Source: Spirochaetales bacterium UBA6872 (GTDB taxonomy: Bacteria; Spirochaetota; Spirochaetia; Sphaerochaetales; Sphaerochaetaceae). From it: a DNA stretch of 64,000 nt. The DNA is taken from positions 1 to 64,000 of the forward strand of contig DKCO01000013.1 of NCBI GenBank assembly GCA_002452215.1, written 5' to 3'. Within the stretch, counting starts at the first letter, position 1; every line of letters begins with the position of its first letter. A program made the translations under genes and the position numbers. Below are positions 40,456 to 49,603 of the stretch, one piece after another. The notes beneath the pieces are model-generated. The model made no database searches and was not told where the DNA came from. It saw only the letters and a list, made by a program, of their open reading frames with translations.

Positions 40456-41399
40456 CTTTCCTCCCTCAGCCTTGGATCTACAATCAAGGAAAGCATATTA
40501 GCCAATAGCGCCAAAATAGATATAAAGAAGGAAACAACCATAAGGATTGTGCCTGCAAGTCTTGCATCTCGAGAAAGTACAGATTTTACTAAGAGAGCAC
40601 CAAGACCGGGAAGAGCAAAGACATTCTCGATGACAGCAGAACCAGAGATTGAAGTTGAAATGCTTTGCACAACAAGAGAGAAGATCAAAGGCAAAGATGG
40701 TTTCAGAGCTGAGTGCAAGATTAAGTCAAGTCGATTAGCACCTTGTGCTTTAAAGGAAAGCGTATATATTTTATCAAGATTTGAAAGAAGCGATTGCCTA
40801 AACATCCTCATAAACAAGGGCAAATTGACAAGAGCAAGAGCTGAAGATGGCAAAAACAATGTCTTAAAGAAACCAGTTATACTATATTCCGGAGCAATGT
40901 ATCCAGCAACAGGGAACCATCTGAGAAACAATCCAAAAAACAATGAAAGTCCAATTGCAATCAAAAAAGAGGGAATAGACAGAAGTATTATTGATATTAC
41001 TGACAAGGACAAATCGGCAAATGAACCTCTTTTCAATACAGAAAAAAGCACCCAGACAAATGAGATAGAAAGAGACATCAATATAGAAAAGAAAGAAAGA
41101 GAAAGTGTAACAGGAAGTCTTTCTGCTATAACAGATATTATGCTATGACCCGATACATCTGATCCCCACTCTAGAGAGAAAAAAGAAAGAAGAAAATTAA
41201 AATAACGAATTGCTATGCTATCATCAAGTCCATTCTGCTTTCTGTATTCTTCTATGTCTTTTTCCGATGCCTCATCAGAAAGAATATACGATGCGCTGTC
41301 GCCTATGGACATTTCCTCAGCAAAAAACACAAATGCTGACACAATGAGCATTGTCGCAAGTATAGAAAATAAAGATTTCAACACTATTTTCAAGCTCAC
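40452..41399 (-). CDS. Peptide-type ABC permease (OppB/DppB)
   Basis: 315 aa from GTG 41399, which overlaps the stop of the binding-protein gene (TAGTG) behind GGAAGAG. Typical features: ASYILSDEASEKDIEEYRKQ then NGLDDSIAIRYF (substrate-binding subunit contact region of OppB), six spans and the EAA-like FKAQGANRLDLILHSALKPS. Imports a peptide or nickel/sugar-like ligand together with OppC. Confidence 0.9.
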   Translation of the reverse strand: MSLKIVLKSLFSILATMLIVSAFVFFAEEMSIGDSASYILSDEASEKDIEEYRKQNGLDDSIAIRYFNFLLSFFSLEWGSDVSGHSIISVIAERLPVTLSLSFFSILMSLSISFVWVLFSVLKRGSFADLSLSVISIILLSIPSFLIAIGLSLFFGLFLRWFPVAGYIAPEYSITGFFKTLFLPSSALALVNLPLFMRMFRQSLLSNLDKIYTLSFKAQGANRLDLILHSALKPSLPLIFSLVVQSISTSISGSAVIENVFALPGLGALLVKSVLSRDARLAGTILMVVSFFISILALLANMLSLIVDPRLREER

Positions 41400-42931
41400 T
41401 ACTCTTCCTTCTTTGCATTCCAAAAGAAAAATCCATCTTGGCATATCACACCTTCAAGTTCTCTTCTGGCCCCATAGACTGTTATGTAGTGCCCTGGAAT
41501 TACGACAGGAACACTTCGCCAAAAATCCTTTTGGGCCTCAGACCACAAATCTGATGCCTCTTCAATGCTCTTTGAATGGTTAACTTTTTCTAGGATCTTC
41601 ATCCCAACATCTTCTTCATCAATCCACCCTGGATATGTGCTTGATAGATATGACTTCATAGATGGAATCGAAACTTTTGAGTAAGCCGATATATAGATAT
41701 CCCAACTAGAAGGATCTTTCCTTTTTTCTATCATACTAGTCCAATCAGTTGTTATTATTTCGCACTCTATTCCAACTTTATCAAAATCAGATTTTATCGC
41801 AAGTGCGATTTTATCGAGATTTGACAAATTCGATGTCAAAATACGAATTTTCTGACCACGATAACTACTTTTCGACAGCATCTCTTTCGCCCGTTCCCTA
41901 TTCTGCCCTTTATAAGGATTGTCAATGTCATCTACTACCCATGAGGTTTGTTCTTTTTCCATATAATCGCTATGCAAAGAGTATCCATAATTGCCATAGC
42001 ACGCTTTCATAATAGAGTCATAATCAAGAGAAAGTGAGACAGCTCTTCTGAAATCAACATCACATCCAATTCCTTCTTTTTTGTTGAATACAAGCGCAAT
42101 CGATCCCGATTCCGAGCCACCAATCATATATATGCCATTATCCTTTTCAAAATAACTTCTGTCTTCGCTCATTACATCGTTTATAAAATCGAATTGTCCA
42201 CTTTGCAAACCAATACGTCTTATGACAGAATCTGGAACGAACTTGTAGTCAAGAGTTTCTATATTTGCTCTCTTTGTTCCCCATAGTCCATTTGAAGAAT
42301 CACCATATTGGCTATATTCTTCAAATCTTGAAAGCACAATTTGGTCTCCACTTTTCCAACTCGATAGCTTGTAAGGACCCGTTCCAATGTATTTTGTAAT
42401 CAATTCACCGCTATCAAGACTATCAATAATGCTTTTCTCTGTTATTATTGCGCTTTGTGGAGATGATGCCATGATGTATGGAAAAAGAATGAGCGAACTT
42501 GGGCTATCTATCACAATTGTTCTTTCATCTAAAATCTCGAATCTTGATCCTGATACAAAAGAGTTTGCAACTGCGTATTTCTCGAGCCATCTATTTAATG
42601 AAGAAACTACATCATATACATCCATTGTTTTCCCATCATGGAAAAGAACGCCTTCCCTTATTCTGATCTCAAGCCTTTTCCCGTCCGGCGAAAAATTATA
42701 ATCATCGGCAAGTTCGGTCCTTATGGAGCCATCGCCATCAAGGACAAATAGTTTTTCATATATATTTCCAATAGCTACTATCCTCGAAATCAATGATGTA
42801 TTGACCATAACATCCAAAGTTGGCGGCTCGGATGAGATTGCAATAGCCAAACTGGATGTATCATCATCTTTTTTGCACGAAATGCAAAACAGTAACAGGA
42901 AAATGCTAATGATTATCAGGAATTTCTGCAT
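41399..42931 (-). CDS. Family-5 peptide-binding lipoprotein (OppA/DppA-like)
   Basis: 510 aa. Signal and lipobox MQKFLIIISIFLLLFCISC (Cys19). Mature protein has AIAISSEPPTLDVMVNTSLI, YEKLFVLDGDGSIRTELADD, IREGVLFHDGKTMDVYDVVS and a C-terminal VPVVIPGHYITVYGARRELE, the SBP_bac_5 framework. Captures peptides in the periplasm. First gene of a three-gene operon lacking OppD/OppF ATPases. Confidence 0.93.
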   Translation of the reverse strand: MQKFLIIISIFLLLFCISCKKDDDTSSLAIAISSEPPTLDVMVNTSLISRIVAIGNIYEKLFVLDGDGSIRTELADDYNFSPDGKRLEIRIREGVLFHDGKTMDVYDVVSSLNRWLEKYAVANSFVSGSRFEILDERTIVIDSPSSLILFPYIMASSPQSAIITEKSIIDSLDSGELITKYIGTGPYKLSSWKSGDQIVLSRFEEYSQYGDSSNGLWGTKRANIETLDYKFVPDSVIRRIGLQSGQFDFINDVMSEDRSYFEKDNGIYMIGGSESGSIALVFNKKEGIGCDVDFRRAVSLSLDYDSIMKACYGNYGYSLHSDYMEKEQTSWVVDDIDNPYKGQNRERAKEMLSKSSYRGQKIRILTSNLSNLDKIALAIKSDFDKVGIECEIITTDWTSMIEKRKDPSSWDIYISAYSKVSIPSMKSYLSSTYPGWIDEEDVGMKILEKVNHSKSIEEASDLWSEAQKDFWRSVPVVIPGHYITVYGARRELEGVICQDGFFFWNAKKEE

Positions 42932-43103
42932 AGCATGATTTTAGCCTAACAAGAATACTAGGTTCTATATGAGATTGAAGAAAAAAATAACAATAGAAAA
43001 GAAAACCTTTTTACATACTTCGAATTAGATAGTACACAAGAAAGCTTTTTATTGTTTGAAAATCAAAAGATATGGATAATATACCAAAAGGAAACTTTAT
43101 AGC

Positions 43104-44669
43104 ATGTGGGAAAATCTGCCGAAATCAGAAAAAAAAGAATACAAAAAAATGATACTTGTCTTTGCGAGTCTCACAGAACTTTTCGCACAGAAGGCAACAG
43201 AAAATAAAGAGTACATAACACCAATCCTCAATTCAAAATACCAAGAAACAGTTTTTAGAAAAGTATTTCATGCTTATGCCGAAGACATAGGAAATACATC
43301 TTTTGATGCTTCAATAGACAGAAAAGATAAGAAATACTTAATTGGTTTGAAAACATTTGGATACACATCAGGAGACCAGAAAATAGCCCAATTCAAAGCT
43401 TCGCATAATGCCTGGTCAGGAATACTTGAAAGAATAAGATTAAATTCATTGAATCCTGATAACAGCACAAAAACAAAGGAAGAAATAAACAAGGCAAACA
43501 AAGAATTATACTTAGCTTTAGCGCATGAAATTTCCTCAATCAGAAACAAAAGGATAGAATCATCAAAAGCAAACATCAAAGGCTTCTTGTACAACTCGGA
43601 GATAGACATAGAAGCGGTATACCATGTTCTAATGCCAGCTGTAGACTCTTCTCAGCATCCATTTATTGCTGTCGGCGAAACAAGCTATGAAGAAATCGAC
43701 ATAAACAATATTGAAATTGTTGGTTGTACGGATTCGAAATACCCTACAAACTTTATCTTCACAGACAAGAAGCATTTTTATAAATTCACATCTGCCGACA
43801 GCCAGTTATATATGAACTTCAATAACAAAAACATTGTTATTGAAACTTGGGAAGTTAAATATGCAAAGGATGCTTACCAACTCTTTTCGGAATTAGCAAA
43901 CAAGATTTACGAAGACGAAAAAGAGTCTATTTCTGAATCATATTGTTGGCCCATAGTTAATTCAAAAGGTGATGTTGAACGTTTTTCTGGATTCAACCAA
44001 TTTTACGGAGTTGGATCTAAAATGCCACTTGATAAACGAAGAGAAAAAATCAATCAATTGAAAGAATCTTATAAAGGATACGTACAAGATTCTATCTTAA
44101 ATAAAATCTCAACTGAGCTTGAATCATTCCTTTTAGACAAGGCACAAATGCGAGATGAAAAACTAGAAAAAGAAAAATTGAGGATTGCAATTCACGAAAA
44201 GGCTATAGAAACGAAAAATGCTGGACTTTTAAGCGATGTAGATAAAATGCTATACCGGCCAATGAATGAACTATATATCCCAATACCAAACTCGAGGAAA
44301 TTCCATGAAAAACATCCAAACTTCTTCACTAAGGATAATATTAGTTTTAACTCAAAGGGTAACTTAACAATTCCAAAAGAAAAGAGGGTTTTCAATCTTG
44401 TCTTTGAGCCATCTGGAAATACAATTTCATCTTTTATCGCACAAGATTGGGGTAAAGGCATAGAGTCAGATGAAAGTATGTCAAAACTAGGAGAATGGAT
44501 ATTGCGGGAAATATTCCAACTAAAGGAATACGAACCGTTAACAATTGAGAAATTGAACGAAGTGGAAATAAACGCAATTAGATTATATAAAACTCATAAC
44601 TCTGATGATGTACACATACAATTTACATGGATCAATCCTTCGGATCCTCCTAAAGATTTATGGATATAA
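43104..44669 (+). CDS. Putative type II restriction endonuclease, 521 aa
   Basis: Called from its place directly before a C5 methyltransferase, same strand, 40-50 nt apart. N-terminal part has EDIGNTSFDASIDRKDKKYL then IGLKTFGYTSGD, where an Asp and a Lys in a Gly-Leu-Lys could be a degenerate PD-(D/E)xK site (inference). The C-terminal ~140 residues (YIPIPNSRKFHEKHPNFF; NLVFEPSGNTISSFIAQDWG; KLGEWILREIFQLKEYEPLT) resemble the B3-like DNA-recognition domain at the ends of NgoFVII/BfiI-type enzymes. AT-rich, unlike its flanks, fitting a mobile cassette. Confidence 0.7.
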   Translation: MWENLPKSEKKEYKKMILVFASLTELFAQKATENKEYITPILNSKYQETVFRKVFHAYAEDIGNTSFDASIDRKDKKYLIGLKTFGYTSGDQKIAQFKASHNAWSGILERIRLNSLNPDNSTKTKEEINKANKELYLALAHEISSIRNKRIESSKANIKGFLYNSEIDIEAVYHVLMPAVDSSQHPFIAVGETSYEEIDINNIEIVGCTDSKYPTNFIFTDKKHFYKFTSADSQLYMNFNNKNIVIETWEVKYAKDAYQLFSELANKIYEDEKESISESYCWPIVNSKGDVERFSGFNQFYGVGSKMPLDKRREKINQLKESYKGYVQDSILNKISTELESFLLDKAQMRDEKLEKEKLRIAIHEKAIETKNAGLLSDVDKMLYRPMNELYIPIPNSRKFHEKHPNFFTKDNISFNSKGNLTIPKEKRVFNLVFEPSGNTISSFIAQDWGKGIESDESMSKLGEWILREIFQLKEYEPLTIEKLNEVEINAIRLYKTHNSDDVHIQFTWINPSDPPKDLWI

Positions 44670-44693
44670 GCTCATTGTTTATTGAAAAAAATA

Positions 44694-44705
44694 GCGGCGT
44701 GCCGC
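44694..44705. promoter_or_regulatory. GC-rich inverted repeat before methyltransferase start
   Basis: GCGGC-GT-GCCGC, conspicuous in an AT-rich setting, 4-13 nt before the two candidate start codons. Could be an operator where the methyltransferase represses itself, or a site it methylates. Confidence 0.45.
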
Positions 44706-44717
44706 ATAATGCTAAAT

Positions 44718-45851
44718 ATGGAAAAGAAAGTCTATACATGTGCATCCTTTTTTGCTGGCGTTGGTGGAATAGATCTTGGTTTTGAGCAAGCGGGATTCAA
44801 AACAATTTATGCAAACGAATTTGACAATTATGCAGCAGATACTTTTGAATCAAACTTCAACATAAAAGTCGACAGAAGAGATATAAATATCATACAACCA
44901 GATGATATTCCAGATTTCGACATCTTGCTTGCGGGTTTCCCCTGCCAAGCCTTCTCTGTTGCTGGTTATAGAAAAGGTTTTGAAGATGAAAAAGGCAGAG
45001 GCAATCTTTTCTTTCAATTAATACGTATAATACAAGGAAAGAGACAAAAACCAAGGGTCGCTTTTTTTGAAAATGTAAAAAACCTTGTTGGTCACGACAA
45101 TGGCAATACTTTTAAAGTTATTAAAGAAGCACTTGAAGCTCTTGGTTATCTAGTAATTCCTCAAGTAATGAATGCTGATGAGTATGGAAATGTACCACAA
45201 AACAGAGAACGTATATATATAGTTGCTTTTTTGAACGAAAAAGATAAAAACCTTTTTTCCATGCCAACACCTATCCCTTTGAACAAAACAATCAGAGATA
45301 TCATAGATTTTGAAAATCCAGTCTTAGACAAATACTATTACAAACAAGAAAAGTGTTGTTTTTATGACAAGCTTATTGCATCCATGCATAACCGGGAAAC
45401 AATTTACCAATGGCGAAGAAAATATGTCAGAGAAAACAAATCAAATGTTGTTCCTACTCTAACAGCAAACATGGGAGAAGGAGGCCATAACGTTCCTCTC
45501 ATTCTAACCAATGATAACAGAATACGAAAACTAACACCGAGAGAATGCTTTAACACACAAGGCTACCCTTCTACTTTCAAGCTTCCAAACCAAGCTGATT
45601 CACGGTTATACAAACAAGCTGGCAATTCTGTTGTAGTTCCTGTAATAAAACGAATTGCAGACAATATTTACAAAGCCTTATTACAATCAGATGAGAATGA
45701 ATCTTCTATGCTTAATTTGCAACTTTCCATAGATGAAGCCAAAGCCCTAGCAGAGCTGATTTCTTCCTCAACAAAAACAAGTTTATATTCACATGTTTAT
45801 GGACTTGTTAATCAAGCATTGTCAAAGATGGCTCAAAAACAAGAATTATAA
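44718..45851 (+). CDS. DNA (cytosine-5) methyltransferase, type II R-M
   Basis: 377 aa from ATG 44718; ATG 44709 is also possible. All C5 motifs in order: I FFAGVGGIDLGFEQAGF, IV GFPCQAFSVAG with the catalytic Cys, VI FFENVKNL, VIII VPQNRERIYIVAF, a short target-recognition region after residue ~200 containing LTANMGEGGHNVP, IX RKLTPRECFNTQGYPSTF and X QAGNSVVVPVIKRIA. A helical tail of ~55 residues follows motif X. Protects the host from the neighbouring nuclease. The target cannot be read from sequence. Confidence 0.95.
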   Translation: MEKKVYTCASFFAGVGGIDLGFEQAGFKTIYANEFDNYAADTFESNFNIKVDRRDINIIQPDDIPDFDILLAGFPCQAFSVAGYRKGFEDEKGRGNLFFQLIRIIQGKRQKPRVAFFENVKNLVGHDNGNTFKVIKEALEALGYLVIPQVMNADEYGNVPQNRERIYIVAFLNEKDKNLFSMPTPIPLNKTIRDIIDFENPVLDKYYYKQEKCCFYDKLIASMHNRETIYQWRRKYVRENKSNVVPTLTANMGEGGHNVPLILTNDNRIRKLTPRECFNTQGYPSTFKLPNQADSRLYKQAGNSVVVPVIKRIADNIYKALLQSDENESSMLNLQLSIDEAKALAELISSSTKTSLYSHVYGLVNQALSKMAQKQEL

Positions 45852-45924
45852 AGACTGAAAATCAATAACCATTTCTATTAGACAATAAGAAGTCCAATTA
45901 CGAATTTATTACACAAAAAGAGTC

Positions 45925-45977
45925 CAGCCGATCCTGTAAAAACCTCAAACAAGACAATCGAGCTGGATTCAACTACA
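45925..45977. repeat. Long-loop inverted repeat between convergent genes
   Basis: GAGTCCAGCCGAT and ATCGAGCTGGATTC can pair almost fully around a loop of ~24 nt. No strong T-run follows. It may be a weak transcription barrier between the methyltransferase and the convergent lipoprotein gene. Confidence 0.35.
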
Positions 45978-46019
45978 TTAGATATGCTTTTTCAGGCATC
46001 CCAAGGCATTAATATCACA

Positions 46020-46946
46020 TCAAATATAACAGTCAACAATATCAATACGACTTGTATTTTTCCATATCGAAGAACTAGATTCCAGGTCACCCTTCAAAAT
46101 GAGCTTCTCAATATTTCCTTCGCCAGAATATTCATATTCTATATCCGCATCATCAAGAGAGATTCTTTCCAATTCTTTGCCCTGAGCATCCTTGAAAGAC
46201 AGTCCTATTGCAGTCCATCTGCCAAATGACTCACCAAAGTCGCTATTGCTAAAAGTTTCCCAGCCATTTGGAGCTAACACTTCCAAAGTATAGTCACCAT
46301 CATTATCATTTATCCGCACATTACCAGAAACTGTCAATTTTCCCTCTCCTGCAGTAGCATTATCTACATGGAAATTCTTTGAATATGAAGGGACATTATA
46401 ACTATTTATAGACCACGTTATATTTATATACGAAACATTAGTATAAATATACTGGGTGCAATCTTCCACTGTATCAGAGGAAAGCATGGTTATATCATTG
46501 AAAGCATTAACTATGCCAGTTGCATTATTCGTATAAATAGTATCTTGATCAAGCTTAAATCCATCTGAATCATAATATGCTATGACAAATTTACTATTAG
46601 AATCATTTCGCAACGCATTTAATACATCTGAATCCGCAGCCGAAATCTCAATCTTTATATATGTTTTATCCCGAGTGAATTTAACAGTGGCTTTCACCGT
46701 TATTTTTTCCCTTACAGTCGTAGTAGTATCAGTCAAAATAGGATCAGGAGCTACCTCAGAAATCACGGTTGGTGTTTTATTGGAAATATCCTCAATATTC
46801 TTTTTATAACCATCTTCATCAACAAGATAGCCCTCTCCTTTGAATTGATTAATCACAATAAAACCACCGGCATTACCTACTGCCTTATAACATCCCATTA
46901 AGGATAAAGACAAACACACCAAAACAAAAGCCTTGAATATCTTCAT
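46020..46946 (-). CDS. Hypothetical lipoprotein, 308 aa
   Basis: Signal MKIFKAFVLVCLSLSLMGC with lipobox LMGC (Cys19). The mature part is Thr/Asn/Asp-rich and strand-forming, probably two immunoglobulin-like or jelly-roll domains (REKITVKATVKFTRDKTYIK; GKLTVSGNVRINDNDGDYTL). Not recognised. Single gene between an R-M cassette and a carbohydrate pair, so perhaps itself accessory. Confidence 0.75.
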   Translation of the reverse strand: MKIFKAFVLVCLSLSLMGCYKAVGNAGGFIVINQFKGEGYLVDEDGYKKNIEDISNKTPTVISEVAPDPILTDTTTTVREKITVKATVKFTRDKTYIKIEISAADSDVLNALRNDSNSKFVIAYYDSDGFKLDQDTIYTNNATGIVNAFNDITMLSSDTVEDCTQYIYTNVSYINITWSINSYNVPSYSKNFHVDNATAGEGKLTVSGNVRINDNDGDYTLEVLAPNGWETFSNSDFGESFGRWTAIGLSFKDAQGKELERISLDDADIEYEYSGEGNIEKLILKGDLESSSSIWKNTSRIDIVDCYI

Positions 46947-47067
46947 ACGCTTCCTCCCTAATCTATTTTCCTATGTTACTTATAGTATACGATATGACAG
47001 AAGAGTCTGAAAGTGAAAAATACAGTCTCCTAAATAATAACTATCGATCGATTACTCCATCAAATGA

Positions 47068-47102
47068 AGAAAAGCTGCCTGTACCATTCAAACAAGCAGC
47101 TT
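47068..47102 (-). terminator. Terminator after SDR gene
   Basis: Minus-strand stem AAGCTGC-T-TGT / ACA-G-GCAGCTT (11 pairs including a G-U) with 9-nt loop, followed by TTTTC, ~30 nt past the stop. Confidence 0.65.
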
Positions 47103-47130
47103 GGATTTGCAACTTAGATTATTTCTAATC

Positions 47131-47916
47131 TTACTTTGGCTGTTTTCCAATGTAAGCAAGAATACCACCATCAACGTAAAGAACATGGCCGTTTACGAAG
47201 TTCGAAGCATCAGATGCCAAGAATACAGCTGGTCCTTGAAGATCTTCTGTCTTTCCCCATCTATGAGCAGGTGTCTTTGCAAGGATGAACTCGTTGAATG
47301 GATTTCCTGGAACTCTAAGAGGAGCTGTCTGTGGAGTTTCGATATATCCTGGTCCAATACCATTGCACTGGATGTTGTATTCTCCATACTCTGATGCAAT
47401 GTTTCTTGTAAGCATCTTCAAGCCACCTTTAGCAGCTGCATATGCAGAAACTGTCTCTCTTCCAAGCTCTGACATCATAGAACAGATGTTAATAATCTTT
47501 CCATGGCCTTGCTTGATCATTCCTGGGATAACAGCTTTTGAAACAATGAATGGAGCATTAAGATCAACATCAACAACCTGTCTGAACTCTTCTGCTGTCA
47601 TATCGACCATTGGAATTCTCTTGATGATTCCTGCGTTGTTTACAAGAATATCGATCTTTCCGAAGTCTGAGACAATCTGTGCAGCTGTCTCGTTAACTTG
47701 CTTTTCGTTTGTTACATCACAAACATAACCTTTGGCTTCAATTCCAGCCTCTCTATACCCAGCAAGTCCTTTATCTACAAATTCTTGCTTGATATCATTA
47801 AATGCAATCTTTGCTCCAGCTGTAGCAAATGCCTTTGCAATAGCCATGCCAATTCCATAGGAAGCACCTGTAACCCAAGCAACCTTTCCCTCCAAGGAAA
47901 AATCCTTCATATCCAT
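47131..47916 (-). CDS. Short-chain dehydrogenase, gluconate 5-dehydrogenase/KduD-like
   Basis: 261 aa; ATG 47916 is set by AGGAGG 8 nt upstream. Rossmann TGASYGIGMAIAKAF, NNAG, catalytic Ser in NICSMMSELG, and YAAAKGG. The C-terminus PGYIETPQTAPLRVPGNPFN then EFILAKTPAHRWGKTEDLQG matches the gluconate 5-dehydrogenase subgroup closely. Some members reduce the keto-uronates formed from unsaturated uronic acids, which would fit the lyase locus 25 kb away. Follows the glycoside hydrolase on the same strand. Confidence 0.87.
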   Translation of the reverse strand: MDMKDFSLEGKVAWVTGASYGIGMAIAKAFATAGAKIAFNDIKQEFVDKGLAGYREAGIEAKGYVCDVTNEKQVNETAAQIVSDFGKIDILVNNAGIIKRIPMVDMTAEEFRQVVDVDLNAPFIVSKAVIPGMIKQGHGKIINICSMMSELGRETVSAYAAAKGGLKMLTRNIASEYGEYNIQCNGIGPGYIETPQTAPLRVPGNPFNEFILAKTPAHRWGKTEDLQGPAVFLASDASNFVNGHVLYVDGGILAYIGKQPK

Positions 47917-48019
47917 GATCATTACCTCCTGCATTATTTATGCATAACAACAATTATAGTATAGCTCAGAAACCTTTCTTGCAAGAAAAAAGTGAAACAG
48001 TGTTTCAAAAAAAGAAAAA

Positions 48020-49444
48020 TCAGAGCTTATCAATCAACATAGAACACTTTCCAGACGGAATAGGAAGAACCTTTTTCTTGTCTTCATCAAGAATATGAAT
48101 CGTAAAATAGTAAAGTTTCTCGCTCTCAAGCCTGATTTCCCATCCTCTTGTATTCTTATTCGAAAGAATCGTGATGTTATTCTTCTTCAATGACAGATGT
48201 TCAATTCCCATCGCTTCAAGGTTTTGCATTGTCCAATATACAGTCTTTCTAGGAAGAGAAATATCGAGGCCAATTACATTTTCAATCATCAAATTAACAG
48301 TAACAAGACCGAGCATAGGAAGATACCACTTTCTGTTCTCAGGGCCTTCCGCTGGACACAAAGCAGGACCCTCCGTTTGTGGCTTATAGATCTCCCACGT
48401 ATCGCCCTGTTTCTCCTCTCCAAGATGCAAAGTATCGAGGATAAAATACATATGCCTGATACAAAATTCGCGCGCCAAGACAAAAGAGTTGTAGTTGAGC
48501 AAGCCTTTAACAACCATAAACGTATTGAAAGGCACTACACCACCACAATAGCCATTTCCATTCTCATCAAAGTACTTTGAGGAAACAGGAACAGCAGGAA
48601 ATGGATTATCTGTTCCAAACTCATCTGGATTTTTTAGTTCTTCAATCAAGAATGAGGCATACTCGTCATTCGGAATCTCGGCAAGAAGAGTATAAAAAGA
48701 TCCAATATGCTTGTTCTTTATTATTTGCTCATTCTCATCCAAGTCATAATAAAAGCTAGTCTCAGGGTCCCACATCATCGAGTTGATCCTGGTTTTTAAT
48801 GAGAAATATATTCTCTTGTATCTGAAAGCAAGCTCTTTATCGTTGAGAATATCACCTATATTCGACATATAAAGCGCAAATACAGCCATCATTGAGTTGT
48901 AATCGACAGTATATTGAGCACCTTCTCTTGGAAGATTCCCCATATGTGTTGCACTGTACGGAACCTTGTACAATCCATTTTGGGCTTGGAAGTTCTCTCT
49001 CATCCATTGATAGTATTTTTCAAGAAAAGGAACAACATCCTTAAGTCTTTTCTTGTTTCCTATCTTGTGGTAAAAAATGAATTCAACATAGGAAAGAAGG
49101 GGCAGGCTTGCTCCTAACGGATTGTTATCATCAATGACAGCTTCCTTGGTTTTTATATTATATTTTTCTGCTATTTGCCCATTCTCGGATTGCATCGAAT
49201 AGAAGAAATCGACCATTGAGTATGGAGAATAGTTTTGATTGCTGTAAACCAAGTACAAGGATGACATGGATGTTTCAAACAAATCTATTACATCGCTGTT
49301 GCCATATGTGAAATATCCTTCAGGGAAAAGACTATCCTTGTCGCCTTGGTGCCAAATCTCATCAAGCCAAACCCAAGTTCGTTCATACATATCGACGAAG
49401 TCCTGATCATAAAAATGAATTTTTGGAACTAGATCTTTAACCAC
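48020..49444 (-). CDS. MGH1-like (GH63-type) glycoside hydrolase
   Basis: 474 aa. GTG 49444 is preferred (GGAG 9 nt upstream) over TTG 49459. An alpha/alpha toroid with blocks known from MGH1/trehalase-like enzymes: TVDYNSMMAVFALYMSNIGD, MMWDPETSFYYDLDENEQII, FPAVPVSSKYFDENGNGYCG and GGVVPFNTFMVVKGLLNYNS. No signal peptide, so cytoplasmic. Probably hydrolyses an imported disaccharide or glycosyl-acid. Followed by the dehydrogenase gene. Confidence 0.8.
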   Translation of the reverse strand: MVKDLVPKIHFYDQDFVDMYERTWVWLDEIWHQGDKDSLFPEGYFTYGNSDVIDLFETSMSSLYLVYSNQNYSPYSMVDFFYSMQSENGQIAEKYNIKTKEAVIDDNNPLGASLPLLSYVEFIFYHKIGNKKRLKDVVPFLEKYYQWMRENFQAQNGLYKVPYSATHMGNLPREGAQYTVDYNSMMAVFALYMSNIGDILNDKELAFRYKRIYFSLKTRINSMMWDPETSFYYDLDENEQIIKNKHIGSFYTLLAEIPNDEYASFLIEELKNPDEFGTDNPFPAVPVSSKYFDENGNGYCGGVVPFNTFMVVKGLLNYNSFVLAREFCIRHMYFILDTLHLGEEKQGDTWEIYKPQTEGPALCPAEGPENRKWYLPMLGLVTVNLMIENVIGLDISLPRKTVYWTMQNLEAMGIEHLSLKKNNITILSNKNTRGWEIRLESEKLYYFTIHILDEDKKKVLPIPSGKCSMLIDKL

Positions 49445-49497
49445 GTCAATTTTCTCCAATTTTTAGTCAAAAAACAACAATTTTTGTCTCTAAATCG

Positions 49498-49516
49498 CAT
49501 TGTACATATTACAATG
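49498..49516. promoter_or_regulatory. Palindromic operator candidate before glycoside hydrolase
   Basis: CATTGTA-5 nt-TACAATG, perfect arms, 54 nt upstream of the hydrolase start. A likely repressor site of the two-gene operon. Otherwise the 144-nt gap is AT-rich without features. Confidence 0.5.
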
Positions 49517-49603
49517 GTTGCCTTTTGAAGTCAAATAAAATTTTATTTTATCTACTTCTTTTGCAATAAAGAAATTATAAAGACAATATATTTTTAGAAC
49601 AAA

